Positions 1 to 7,730 of a stretch of 64,000 nt of DNA are shown here, one piece after another. The translations under genes and the position numbers were made by a program. Under the pieces are notes generated by a model. It ran no database searches, was not told the origin of the DNA, and was given only the letters and a program-made list of their open reading frames with translations. Within the stretch, counting starts at the first letter, position 1, and every line of letters starts with the position of its first letter. Where the stretch lies: positions 462,138-526,137 of the forward strand of contig NZ_VITR01000002.1 of assembly GCF_007827955.1 (NCBI RefSeq). Direction: 5' to 3'. The DNA comes from Nitrospirillum pindoramense. Lineage in GTDB: Bacteria > Pseudomonadota > Alphaproteobacteria > Azospirillales > Azospirillaceae.

Positions 1-16
1 AGGCGGTCTTGCAGGG

Positions 17-910
17 TCATGGGTGCTGTTTCCCTTCGACGATCTTCCGGGCGCAGGCCTCGCGGTAGGCGGAGGGGGACTGGCCGATGACCTGTTTGAA
101 ATCCTGGGTGAAGTGGGCGTGATCGAAATACCCCAGATCCTGGGCCAGTGTCGTCAGATCCAGCGCCGCGCCATCCTCGCCCCGCCCCTCTTGGCCGCCC
201 CCCTCTTGGGCCAGCCGGTGCGCTGCCTCATGCAGGCGGGCGCGGCGGATGACCCATTTGGGCGTCATGCCCACCAGATCGGCGAACAGGCGCTGCAGCG
301 TGCGCACGCCAAGGCCGGAGCGGGCGACCAGATCGTCCACCCGCAAAATCTCCCGGTCGGCCTCGATCAGCGCCACCAGGCGGTTGACCTCTTCCACCTG
401 GGCGGGGGCCGCCCTCAACCTCAACCCCTGGCGCAGCAGGGGCTCGGCCACCGCCACCATGCCGGCGTCATCGTCGGCGGCCAGCACCGCCGCCTCCGCC
501 GCCGCCGCGGTCGCCGGGGTCAGGTGGCCCAGCACGGCCTCCAGCGGCAGGACACGGTCGACCAGCGTGGTGAGGGGGGCATCCACCAAGGCGCGAAAGC
601 CGGCGGGGCGGAAGCGGATGCCCAGCACCCGCCCGGCATCACGTAATTCATAGGCGAAGATGCCGTGCATGGGGCCGTAGACGGCGGAGCGGCCGCGCTC
701 GAACACCAAATTCACGGCGGGATAGGGCAGCGTGCGCTGGACATAGGGCGGCTGCCCCGTCAGGTCCCAGGCCACCACCCAGTAATGCTCCACCACCGCC
801 GCCAGATCGGGGGCCAGATCCGGAGACGGTTGGTAACGGCCCAGGCGGAAACGCTGCGCCGCCGCGCCGGGCGCCAGCACCCCCTTAGGCGCCGCCGTCA
901 CCGGATGCAC
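17..910 (-). CDS. AraC family transcriptional regulator
   Basis: This is a DNA-binding regulator. The N-terminal two thirds resembles the ligand-sensing part of DUF6597-type AraC proteins, and the C-terminal ~100 residues form the double helix-turn-helix AraC domain (VDDLVARSGLGVRTLQRLF, then DLGYFDHAHFTQDFKQVIG, PSAYR). I prefer the GTG start at 910 (297 aa). The open frame extends to 1003, but that would overlap the divergent GST start at 1002 and add a sequence with no family resemblance. Its divergence from the GST gene suggests that it controls that gene. The effector is unknown. A low-complexity Gly/Glu-rich insertion separates the two HTH halves. Confidence 0.85.
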   Translation of the reverse strand: MHPVTAAPKGVLAPGAAAQRFRLGRYQPSPDLAPDLAAVVEHYWVVAWDLTGQPPYVQRTLPYPAVNLVFERGRSAVYGPMHGIFAYELRDAGRVLGIRFRPAGFRALVDAPLTTLVDRVLPLEAVLGHLTPATAAAAEAAVLAADDDAGMVAVAEPLLRQGLRLRAAPAQVEEVNRLVALIEADREILRVDDLVARSGLGVRTLQRLFADLVGMTPKWVIRRARLHEAAHRLAQEGGGQEGRGEDGAALDLTTLAQDLGYFDHAHFTQDFKQVIGQSPSAYREACARKIVEGKQHP

Positions 911-1001
911 GGGGCTTCCTTCCTGCTGTCGCGTTTTTCCAAGCCCACGGTGTCCCCCAAGACTATCGTTCCAGCCATCCCCTTCCCCGTGGAGAGCCGC
1001 C

Positions 1002-1676
1002 ATGAAACTCTATTCCCTGGCCCTGTCGCCCTTCGCCGCCCGCGCCCGGGCCGCGATCTATGCCAAGGACCTGGCCGTCGACATCCTAACCCCGCCGGAA
1101 GACTGGCGCACCTCCCCCGCCTTCCGGGCGCTGAACCCCATGGTGCGGGTGCCCGTGCTGGTGCTGGACGACGGCCGGTCCATCCCGGAGTCGGGCGTGA
1201 TCGTGGAGTATCTGGAGGATGCCTTCCCGGCCGTCCCCCTGCGCCCCGCCGACCCGGTGGACGGCGCGCGCGTGCGCCTGCTGACCGCCGTGGCCGACCA
1301 TTATGTGATGCGGGAAACCTTCCCCCTGTTCGCCCTGTTCGACAGCAAGACCCCGGATGAGGGAGCCATCCAGGCGCAACTGGCCAAGCTGGACACGGGC
1401 CTGGGCCAGTTGAACGCCCTGCTGGCGGACGACGCGGCGCGCGGCCCCTTCGCCTTCGGCGGCCGGGTGACCACCGCCGACGCGTGGCTGACGCCCGTGC
1501 GTTACACGCTGGAGGGACTGATGCGCTTTTCCGGCCGCACCCACCTGCTGGACCGCCACGCCGCCGTGGCCGGCTACGCCCAGGGCTTGCGCGAAAGCCC
1601 CGCCCTGGCACGGGTGTGGGATGAGATGGAGGAAGGCCTGCGCGCCTACATGAAGGCCAGGGCCGCCGGCGGATAA
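1002..1676 (+). CDS. Glutathione S-transferase family protein
   Basis: This is a cytosolic glutathione transferase of 224 aa, the usual length. The N-terminal thioredoxin-like domain starts MKLYSLALSPFAARAR. The Ser/Pro region near residue 9 would contact glutathione, NPMVRVPVL carries the cis-Pro, and ESGVIVEYLED is the conserved glutathione-binding turn. The C-terminal half is the all-helical domain (TTADAWLTPVRYTLEG). It is divergent from the AraC gene with almost no spacer, so its promoter lies within the start of that gene. The substrate cannot be told. It is followed after ~120 nt by an exported peptidase. Confidence 0.9.
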   Translation: MKLYSLALSPFAARARAAIYAKDLAVDILTPPEDWRTSPAFRALNPMVRVPVLVLDDGRSIPESGVIVEYLEDAFPAVPLRPADPVDGARVRLLTAVADHYVMRETFPLFALFDSKTPDEGAIQAQLAKLDTGLGQLNALLADDAARGPFAFGGRVTTADAWLTPVRYTLEGLMRFSGRTHLLDRHAAVAGYAQGLRESPALARVWDEMEEGLRAYMKARAAGG

Positions 1677-1738
1677 ACCACCCCGAACCGCCACCGCTGG
1701 GGAAAGGCGGGGAAAGGGCGGATGCGCTGTGATAGGAC

Positions 1739-1782
1739 GGAGGGCGAACCGCCAGCCGCGCAAGGCTGGCGCGGAACCCTCC
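1739..1782 (+). other. Leader hairpin before the M24 peptidase gene
   Basis: GGAGGG pairs with CCCTCC (1739-1744 with 1777-1782). Inside, CCGCCAGCC pairs with GGCTGGCGCGG around a GCGCAA loop, giving a long interrupted stem that ends 14 nt before the chosen ATG at 1797. No good Shine-Dalgarno sequence is visible between the stem and the ATG. The stem contains a GGAGGG run that could be the ribosome site, masked by pairing. This is a sequence-level observation only. Confidence 0.4.
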
Positions 1783-1796
1783 GGGACAGCGTCACC

Positions 1797-3077
1797 ATGC
1801 TCAGCCGCCGCCACCTCCTCACCGCCGCAGCCGCCCTGCCCTTGTCGGTCCCGGCCATTACCGCCAGCACCATGGGGGCCATGGCCGCCACCGGCGGCGG
1901 CGACCTCGCCGCCCTGAAATCCCTGACCACCGGCGCCAAGCCCATCACGGTGGAAGAGCGGCAGGCCCGCATCGCCAAGCTGCAGGACCTGATGGCACGG
2001 CGCGGCATCGGCGCCTTCCTGGTCGAATCCGGGTCGAGCCTGGAGTATTTCACCGGCATCCGCTGGCACCGCTCTGAACGGACCACCGCCGCCCTGATCC
2101 CGGCCCAGGGGCCGGTCATCGTGGTGACCCCGGCGTTCGAGGAACCGTCGGTGCGCGAAACCCTGCAGGTGGGCGGCGACGTCCGTGCCTGGCAGGAGCA
2201 TGAAAGCCCCTTCCAGCGCCTGGCCCAGGCGCTGAAGGACGGCGGCGTGGCGGCGGGGACGGTGGCGCGGACGGTGGCGGTGGAGCCCACCACCCGCTTT
2301 TTCATCATCGACGGCATCCGCCAGGTGACGCGGGATTATGACCTGGTGTCCGGCGACGATCTGGTGCGGGCCTGCCGCATGCACAAGTCGCCAGCGGAAC
2401 TGGCCCTGATGCAGGTGGCCAACGCCGTGACGCTGGCGGCCCTGCGGTATGCCCACGCCCATGTGCGACCGGGCATGCGCGCCGCCGACATTGCCGCCCT
2501 GGTGGACACCGCCACGGCGGCCCTGGGCGGGCGGCCCGAATTTTCCCTGGTGCTGCTGAACGAGGCCAGCGCCTATCCCCACGGCTCCCTCCAGCCGGAG
2601 GTGGTGCGGGACGGCTCCACCGTGCTGCTCGACTGCGGCTGCGCCGTGCACGGTTACCAGTCCGACATTTCCCGCACCTGGGTCTTCGGCACCCCCAGCG
2701 CCCGCCAGCGCACGGTGTGGGACACGGTGAGGCGTGGGCAGGAGATCGCGCTGGAAACCGCCAAGCCGGGCATTCCGGTGGGTGACATCGACAAGGCGGT
2801 GCGCCGCTATTACGAGGGGGAAGGCTGGGGTCCCGGTTACCGCCTGCCCGGCCTGTCGCACCGCACCGGCCACGGCATCGGCCTGGACGGCCACGAATCC
2901 CCCTACCTGGTGCTGAGCGACGCCACACCGCTGGAGCCCGGCATGTGCTTCTCCGACGAGCCCGGGATCTACATCCCTGGTGAGTTCGGCATCCGGCTGG
3001 AGGATTGCTGGCACATGACGGAGACGGGACCCACGCTGTTCACCCCGCTGGCCACCTCCATCGACCAGCCGATCTGA
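1797..3077 (+). CDS. Tat-exported M24 family Xaa-Pro peptidase
   Basis: This is a metallopeptidase of the Xaa-Pro aminopeptidase/prolidase family, 426 aa. The start at 1797 places a twin-arginine leader first (MLSRRHLLTAAAALPLSVPA), so a folded enzyme would be exported. The N-terminal creatinase-like domain has FTGIRWHRSERTTA. The C-terminal pita-bread domain keeps the metal ligands: Asp in LLDCG, Asp in QSDISR, His in HRTGHG, Glu in SDEPG and Glu in RLEDC. It is a clear paralogue of the leaderless enzyme at 58741-59958, sharing HxSER, TPAFEEP or CPAFEEP, and WQExES. A periplasmic role on proline-containing peptides is inferred. It ends 3 nt before a structured repeat. Confidence 0.88.
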   Translation: MLSRRHLLTAAAALPLSVPAITASTMGAMAATGGGDLAALKSLTTGAKPITVEERQARIAKLQDLMARRGIGAFLVESGSSLEYFTGIRWHRSERTTAALIPAQGPVIVVTPAFEEPSVRETLQVGGDVRAWQEHESPFQRLAQALKDGGVAAGTVARTVAVEPTTRFFIIDGIRQVTRDYDLVSGDDLVRACRMHKSPAELALMQVANAVTLAALRYAHAHVRPGMRAADIAALVDTATAALGGRPEFSLVLLNEASAYPHGSLQPEVVRDGSTVLLDCGCAVHGYQSDISRTWVFGTPSARQRTVWDTVRRGQEIALETAKPGIPVGDIDKAVRRYYEGEGWGPGYRLPGLSHRTGHGIGLDGHESPYLVLSDATPLEPGMCFSDEPGIYIPGEFGIRLEDCWHMTETGPTLFTPLATSIDQPI

Positions 3078-3080
3078 ACT

Positions 3081-3181
3081 TAGGCCGCGACCGCGGCCGC
3101 CGGAGATTTCTGGGGAGCGAAGCGGACTGGAAATCGAGGATAAGGCAAGGGCCCGGATGGGCCCGCCCGCCGATTGAGGGA
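3081..3181 (-). repeat. Structured 3'-UTR repeat, copy A
   Basis: This is a full copy of the ~100-nt three-hairpin element. Its transcribed orientation follows the minus-strand gene whose stop is at 3183. As read on the plus strand, hairpin I is GGCCGC/GCGGCC at 3083-3098 and hairpin II is GATTTCT/GGAAATC at 3105-3135 around the conserved GGGGAGCG-AA-GCGGACT loop. Hairpin III is GGGCCC/GGGCCC around GGAT at 3149-3164. It fills the whole gap between two convergent stop codons (3077 and 3183). Confidence 0.85.
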
Positions 3182-3182
3182 A

Positions 3183-3689
3183 CTACCGCCCCTCCTCAAA
3201 CACATGCTCCTGGAGCAGGAACTTCAGTCCCCGATCCCAGGACTCGTCCGTATTGCCGCGGATGTCGACGCTGCCGCCTTTCAGCACCTGGCCGGTGGTG
3301 GCGTCGCGGATGCTGATGTTCAGGTTCAGGATTAGGTTGCTGACCTTCTGCACCCAGGCGAACACGGCCACGGTCGCCCCCGCCCGGGTGGCGATCTCCA
3401 GGGCGCAGGGCGGGCAATCGCGCGGGGCGGGCTTCGCCGCCAGCGTGGCCGCCCAGGGCGTCATGTCCACCAGGGCATAGCGCCCCGATTGCGCCAGCGC
3501 CGCCCGCAAGGCCACCCCCAGCCGCGCCACCCGTGCCGCCTCCTCCGCCGTGGTGTCGGCCGGTGAGCTGTTGACGAACTGCACGTCGAACACCGCCGTG
3601 GCAGGGCCCCCCGCCGGCGCGGCGCCGGCCCGGGCCGCCACCACCAGCAGCATCACCACCAACGCCAACCCCGCCACCACCCTGACCAT
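3183..3689 (-). CDS. Secreted DUF2380/DUF3280-like protein
   Basis: This is a predicted exported protein of about 168 aa. I take the ATG at 3689 because an AGGGGAGG ribosome site lies 6 nt before it; the earlier in-frame ATGs at 3695 and 3719 place that site too close or not at all. The start gives a signal peptide (MVRVVAGLALVVMLLVVAARAGA). The mature part has FDVQFVNSSPADT, a CPPC pair, and AVFAWVQKVSNLILNLNI, which resembles the DUF2380/DUF3280 group of unknown function. It converges on the M24 gene with repeat copy A between them. Confidence 0.65.
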   Translation of the reverse strand: MVRVVAGLALVVMLLVVAARAGAAPAGGPATAVFDVQFVNSSPADTTAEEAARVARLGVALRAALAQSGRYALVDMTPWAATLAAKPAPRDCPPCALEIATRAGATVAVFAWVQKVSNLILNLNISIRDATTGQVLKGGSVDIRGNTDESWDRGLKFLLQEHVFEEGR

Positions 3690-4002
3690 GAGCATCCTCC
3701 CCTGCTGGGGGGACAGCATGGCGCGGATAAAGAGGGAAGGCAGGATGGACTTTGGATGGATAAGCCGGCTGGCGCTCCGGCCATCTGTCAAACCCTGTGG
3801 ACCTGATTGTGGAGGGCAGTTCCCTGCCACTGGGACGATGCGCGCCGTCTTTTGCAAAATGATCGGACACACACCAAAAACGGGAATGTTCGTTGACTCT
3901 TCGTTCTGCCTATGTTCCGATATGTGCCGTGAACGCGCGCTCGTGCCAAGCACATAAGTTTCAGAAAATCACAATAAACGGGCCATGGAGGCATAGGGGA
4001 GA

Positions 4003-4329
4003 ATGAATAAAAAGAAAGCCATAATCCTTGGCGGGCTGGCGACCATTGTCCTGATTGTCGCCGTCCTGTGCACACAGATAACAATATTCGTGATTCAGCC
4101 CATCGGCGCCATTCCTGATGGAAAAACCCTGATTATTTCCAGACTGAATAAAATGCAGTTCATTGATAGCGCTGATGCGATGTGTGACCGCGTTCAAGGC
4201 AGTGTCAGCCTGCTATGCCGCAGCATGCTGCTGGGCACCGTGGCCCAAAACGCGACTATCTACCTTCGCCTTCCCTACAGCAAGTGGCTATACACAGTTT
4301 CCACCGATGGCAAGGAATTCGACAGATAG
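4003..4329 (+). CDS. Small membrane-anchored hypothetical protein
   Basis: This is a 108-aa protein of unknown function. One N-terminal hydrophobic helix (AIILGGLATIVLIVAVLC) follows three lysines, so an inner-membrane anchor with a periplasmic C-terminal domain is likely. That domain holds two cysteines (AMCDRV, LLCRSM) that could form a disulfide. A GGGGAG run 6 nt before the ATG supports the start. It is followed by another small membrane gene after 3 nt, so the two are probably co-transcribed. GC content is visibly lower than that of the neighbouring metabolic genes. Confidence 0.6.
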   Translation: MNKKKAIILGGLATIVLIVAVLCTQITIFVIQPIGAIPDGKTLIISRLNKMQFIDSADAMCDRVQGSVSLLCRSMLLGTVAQNATIYLRLPYSKWLYTVSTDGKEFDR

Positions 4330-4332
4330 GGT

Positions 4333-4632
4333 GTGAAAATGTTTCAAATATTCGCCATCGCCGCCTTGATTGGTGTCATTCCCGGCTACATCGCCCACAG
4401 TAAAGGTCGTTCATTTTTCCTGTGGTGGCTCTATGGCGCCGCATTCTTCATCATTGCCTTAATCCATGCCCTGCTGATCTCGCCGAACGTCGCGGAAGTC
4501 GAGCAGCGGCAACTGGATAATGGAATGAAAAAATGCCCGCACTGCGCCGAGCTGATAAAGGCAGACGCCAATATTTGCCGTTATTGCGGGCGTGATCAGC
4601 ATAGTGAAACCGCCGACGCCACACCCGCCTAA
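4333..4632 (+). CDS. Membrane protein with C-terminal zinc ribbon
   Basis: This is a 99-aa protein with two hydrophobic helices (residues ~4-20 and ~28-50) followed by a cytoplasmic zinc ribbon, CPHCAEL..CRYCG, with CxxC-CxxC spacing. The first codon is either the GTG at 4333 or the ATG at 4339; both are in frame and I cannot choose between them. Its function is unknown. The architecture resembles the superinfection-immunity/zinc-ribbon family of small phage and bacterial membrane proteins, but that link is weak. It probably forms an operon with the preceding gene, just outside the integrated element. Confidence 0.6.
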   Translation: MKMFQIFAIAALIGVIPGYIAHSKGRSFFLWWLYGAAFFIIALIHALLISPNVAEVEQRQLDNGMKKCPHCAELIKADANICRYCGRDQHSETADATPA

Positions 4633-4802
4633 TCCGGGTATCCGCCGCCGATCCGCCAGGCAGCGTCGTGCCGCCCCTAAACGGCCATAGCGACCCGGGA
4701 GAGTCTATTAACCCAATTTTCTGGAAGAGATTGCCGTGAGTTGCGGCGCGCATTGCAAGGGCAACGGGGCGCCTTCCGGCATCTCACGTTGCTCTATAAG
4801 GG

Positions 4803-4821
4803 AATGGCGGAGAGGGTGGGA
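4803..4821. other. Distal attachment-site core (tRNA-Ser 3' remnant)
   Basis: These 19 nt are identical to the 3' end of the tRNA-Ser gene at 16760-16778: T-arm 3' strand, acceptor strand and CCA, plus two bases. The homology stops at once on the inner side (GAAGTTCCC here, TTCGAACCC in the tRNA), so this is not a tRNA gene but the displaced end left by integration. Confidence 0.85.
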
Positions 4822-4895
4822 GAAGTTCCCATTTTCCGCCAAGCCCCGGAAACCTTAGGGTTTGCACGCTGCTGTGGCCCGGAACCGGGTAGGTT

Positions 4896-4916
4896 CTGTA
4901 CCAAAAGTCTGTACCA
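4896..4916 (+). other. Paired arm-type sites, distal end
   Basis: There are two direct copies of CTGTACCA, at 4896-4903 and 4909-4916, with a 13-bp period, 75 bp inside the core. The same pair with the same 13-bp period lies inside the other end (16676-16696). This fits arm-type binding sites of a tyrosine integrase. Confidence 0.6.
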
Positions 4917-4923
4917 CGGAGTC

Positions 4924-5664
4924 TTATAGCTCCATAGGAGGCGGGGAAAAACATTCCGAATTTGGATACCAAGAGCGAACACCTTCCCGCGCCTGTTCAA
5001 TCTGCTCTAGTGTCCTCTTTCGTACCAGTTTATCGAAAACATCACGGCCACGAAATTCAGGCTCTGCGTTGATAATAGGCCTAGAAAGCTCAAGAGCAGT
5101 AAGTAGAACATCAACCACCGGCTGGACGTTTTTCATCGAAACATGCTCTGTCGGAGAGGGAACATACATAGTTTGAGATACATCTTTTGGCTTCTTTTCC
5201 AAGGCCTCTGTCATGGCTTTTGCTTCTAGAATTCTAGCATAGAAGCTAACAGTTGCCTCTGGGTGAATGAGAAGCCCTATTCTGTCAGCAACCGCAGTAT
5301 AGACAGTAGGATCAATCGGAATACTTTTCGTTATGTAAGAAGCCTGATTCGTCGGAAGCAATGTTCTTGCCTTAGCTATCTGATTGCAAATCTCCAGTGC
5401 ACCAATGACGTACTTAACATACACTGCGACCTCAATGTTGATGGCGCGGGTCACCCTCCTCGCCTCCTCCTTCCTCTGACTTGAAACGGCAAGGCTGACA
5501 GCGTAAATCGCGCCTCCCGCTCCGACCAAACCGCCAATTAACCCGCCCAATGCCCCTGCAATCTCACCAGCCTTTGAGCAAAGCAAGGCGTCGAAGAAAA
5601 CAATAATTATCGGGATTAACACGACGGCGAGAATGATAGGCCAGACCCATGAGCGAAATTTCAT
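4924..5664 (-). CDS. Hypothetical membrane-anchored protein
   Basis: This is a 246-aa protein of unknown function at the distal edge of the element. The N-terminus holds two hydrophobic segments (about residues 8-26 and a Gly/Ala-rich one at 33-60), then a basic stretch (SQRKEEARRVTRA) and a soluble, mostly helical domain of about 170 residues. No catalytic motif is recognised. Its GC content is clearly lower than the chromosome, as expected for transferred cargo. Membrane-anchored orphans of this kind are common in accessory regions, but I cannot assign a function. Confidence 0.6.
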   Translation of the reverse strand: MKFRSWVWPIILAVVLIPIIIVFFDALLCSKAGEIAGALGGLIGGLVGAGGAIYAVSLAVSSQRKEEARRVTRAINIEVAVYVKYVIGALEICNQIAKARTLLPTNQASYITKSIPIDPTVYTAVADRIGLLIHPEATVSFYARILEAKAMTEALEKKPKDVSQTMYVPSPTEHVSMKNVQPVVDVLLTALELSRPIINAEPEFRGRDVFDKLVRKRTLEQIEQAREGVRSWYPNSECFSPPPMEL

Positions 5665-5713
5665 GACCCACTCCCCAAATTAGGCCGCACCTTCTCGCGA
5701 AGGCGAGTAAATT

Positions 5714-6892
5714 CTATAGCCATTTATCCTTGGAACGCTTATCTGAAAGCAGTGCGGTTATCTTTCTCTTCTCCTTTCCATGATGCATCAACCTGTGATG
5801 GGTCGGGCATACCGCAGCTGTATTTTCAAGAGTATCCGGCCCACCAGCCGCTAACGGAATTAAGTGGTGAACTTCAATGAAATACTCTCCCGCAGAGGTC
5901 TCAAACCTCTCGCTAGTGCAGCCATCCACCTCACATCTGAAACCAGCAAGCCGCTTGCGCAACAACGCGACAATGGCGTCACGTTCATAAGTCGCGGCCC
6001 TCTGCGAACGGCGCTGAGGCGCTAAATTCCGGGGCCGGTGCGAGTAATGCGCCAATAACCATTCCGTCGACTTTTCGCTTAAACGACGCTCTTCCGTCTC
6101 CAGCGACGGATATGATGTTTCCGCTCCTTCGCTGATGCCATCCCATAGGCGACCTCGCTCGGCGCTCAGTCGACGGACGTCAATCTCCTGCCGTTCTGCA
6201 TCATAGAACTCATCCCAGGTTACCTGATCGAGCTTGGAAGCCCCTTCAAATCCGGTTCTTCCGTCACGGGGATCAAGCGCCCGCAAGTTCATCAGCTTAT
6301 TATAGACACCCGTCGGAGCACGGCCGATCTTTTGGGCCAATTGCTCGACTTCTGATCCTGCGATTTTGGAAATCGGCTTCCCTTGAAGCTGTTCATAGAG
6401 GTGCATGGCCGCGATAATTTCATCTCGGCCCCAGTCGCTACCGGTTTTTCGCCACATGGCACCAAGACGCTGTTCCTCAGCCGGCATGAGAGGAAATGGC
6501 GTTCCTTGGTTCGGATTCCGCATGATCAACATGCTCCTGAGCACACTGTCATCCTTCATCCAGTCCCGCTTCAGAATTTCCTTACGCGACGCAATCCGCT
6601 TCAGCCGAATTTTCACTCGCATCGCTAGTTCAGCTTCAGCCTCTCCCCGCCAAAGTAAGGCGCTGGCCGCATCATCGGGCTGGACTGCGGGCCAATCCAT
6701 AATGGTCCCCTCGGCAATAATCCCCGCCAAGTCCTTTTCCTTCCCTTGGGACCTCCATATGTAGGCTGCATCCCCAGGGGCAATCTCACTGGCATATCGA
6801 CCAACGCCCCAAACAATTACGCCATCGCTCTGCGCCAGGTACTTTTCCATGTCAAAGAGAGTGGGATTCCCCTGGAAAATCCATGCGTTCAC
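5714..6892 (-). CDS. EVE-HNH endonuclease, putative modification-dependent restriction enzyme
   Basis: The N-terminal ~150 residues match the EVE (PUA-like) fold, beginning NAWIFQGNP and continuing IVWGVGRYASEIAPGDAAYIW. EVE domains bind modified bases. The C-terminal ~100 residues are an HNH nuclease with CEVDGC, EVHHLIPLAAGG, N and CPTHHRLMH; the HH, N and H catalytic positions are present. A middle segment carries a RWMKDD/WxRxE helical region. I choose the GTG at 6892 (392 aa) because AGGTGAG lies 7 nt before it and the protein then starts at the EVE domain; a GTG at 6904 is also possible. By analogy with EVE-HNH proteins this would cut DNA containing modified cytosine. It is cargo of the integrated element. 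Confidence 0.8.
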   Translation of the reverse strand: MNAWIFQGNPTLFDMEKYLAQSDGVIVWGVGRYASEIAPGDAAYIWRSQGKEKDLAGIIAEGTIMDWPAVQPDDAASALLWRGEAEAELAMRVKIRLKRIASRKEILKRDWMKDDSVLRSMLIMRNPNQGTPFPLMPAEEQRLGAMWRKTGSDWGRDEIIAAMHLYEQLQGKPISKIAGSEVEQLAQKIGRAPTGVYNKLMNLRALDPRDGRTGFEGASKLDQVTWDEFYDAERQEIDVRRLSAERGRLWDGISEGAETSYPSLETEERRLSEKSTEWLLAHYSHRPRNLAPQRRSQRAATYERDAIVALLRKRLAGFRCEVDGCTSERFETSAGEYFIEVHHLIPLAAGGPDTLENTAAVCPTHHRLMHHGKEKRKITALLSDKRSKDKWL

Positions 6893-6994
6893 GGCGCGTC
6901 TCACCTACAAATATCTATTTCCCCCTACCATTAGCATCCATTGAGCTCGGTAGTGACCATGGCTGGGCAGGCTCTATCCGAGCACTTTGGCATG

Positions 6995-7678
6995 CTATTG
7001 CCAAGTTAGATCGCCGACCTCGAACCGCCAGGACCGGTTTCCATCCTGGTACATGGGCAACTCGATCAAGACACTCTTTGATCGGCTCAGTTCCTTCAGG
7101 AACTTCGGGTACTCCCCAATGAAAACGATCTCCGTTGTGCCATCGCTTGGCCGCCGCGCCGAAAACGACATGGCAGGCCGATCATCAAAACGGACCTCGA
7201 TGTAGCAATCCTCGTAGCTGAGGCAGAGGATCTGCCCCCTATCGAGGGTAATGTAGGCACTTTTCCCGAAGCGCGGATGTTTTCTCAAGGTCAGGACGGC
7301 GCCAACATTTGGCCCATACGGCCAATGGAGATCCTCCACATTGGCGCTCACCGTCCTCGCCAGCTTGACTTCCTTACTCGTCATGCCGTCGCCTTCGGAG
7401 GAATAGGACCAGCCCAGAGCAGGACGAGGTGGTGGATGAGGGTGCAGCGCCTCCGCAGTTCGGAGAGCAACCTGTAAGGCGTCCTCCTGTGCCGTCTCTG
7501 GATGACGGGGGACGAAACAAAGCCCAATGAGACCGACGATCAGAAGCAGAATGATGGAGATGCCAACAGCCCAGACCATCGGCCCTGACCCAATCGCCCT
7601 CTTTGCCCCGCAGTTCGGACATATGAGCACCTCGCCTTTGGCGACATGCCCGCATTCGCGACAAGTTACAGAACCCAT
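6995..7678 (-). CDS. Zinc-ribbon membrane protein, hypothetical
   Basis: This protein is 227 aa from the ATG at 7678, which has a GGGGGAAGGG run just upstream; the in-frame ATG at 7705 lacks one. Residues ~5-25 form a zinc ribbon (CRECG..CPNCG), followed by a single transmembrane helix (MVWAVGISIILLLIVGLIGLCFV) and an extracytoplasmic domain of ~170 residues rich in beta-type sequence. Its function is unknown. A copy of the element-wide palindrome lies 36 bp upstream of the start (7714-7727), so the gene is probably under the same regulator as other element genes. Confidence 0.65.
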   Translation of the reverse strand: MGSVTCRECGHVAKGEVLICPNCGAKRAIGSGPMVWAVGISIILLLIVGLIGLCFVPRHPETAQEDALQVALRTAEALHPHPPPRPALGWSYSSEGDGMTSKEVKLARTVSANVEDLHWPYGPNVGAVLTLRKHPRFGKSAYITLDRGQILCLSYEDCYIEVRFDDRPAMSFSARRPSDGTTEIVFIGEYPKFLKELSRSKSVLIELPMYQDGNRSWRFEVGDLTWQ

Positions 7679-7713
7679 TGCCCTTCCCCCCGCACCTAGA
7701 GCCATACCCGGCG

Positions 7714-7727
7714 TGCAATCAATTGCA
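7714..7727. promoter_or_regulatory. Element operator 1 (TGCAATCAATTGCA)
   Basis: This is an inverted repeat of TGCAAT with a 2-bp centre, 36 bp before the start of the zinc-ribbon membrane gene at 7678 and just after the stop at 7731. The same 14-mer or its complement occurs at 10062, 12278 and 13605, all intergenic. Confidence 0.65.
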
Positions 7728-7730
7728 ATT

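Noticed and set aside
4785..4850. Possible second tRNA gene
   Set aside because: Only the last 17 nt of tRNA-Ser are present; the rest of the cloverleaf is missing. It is the attachment-site remnant.
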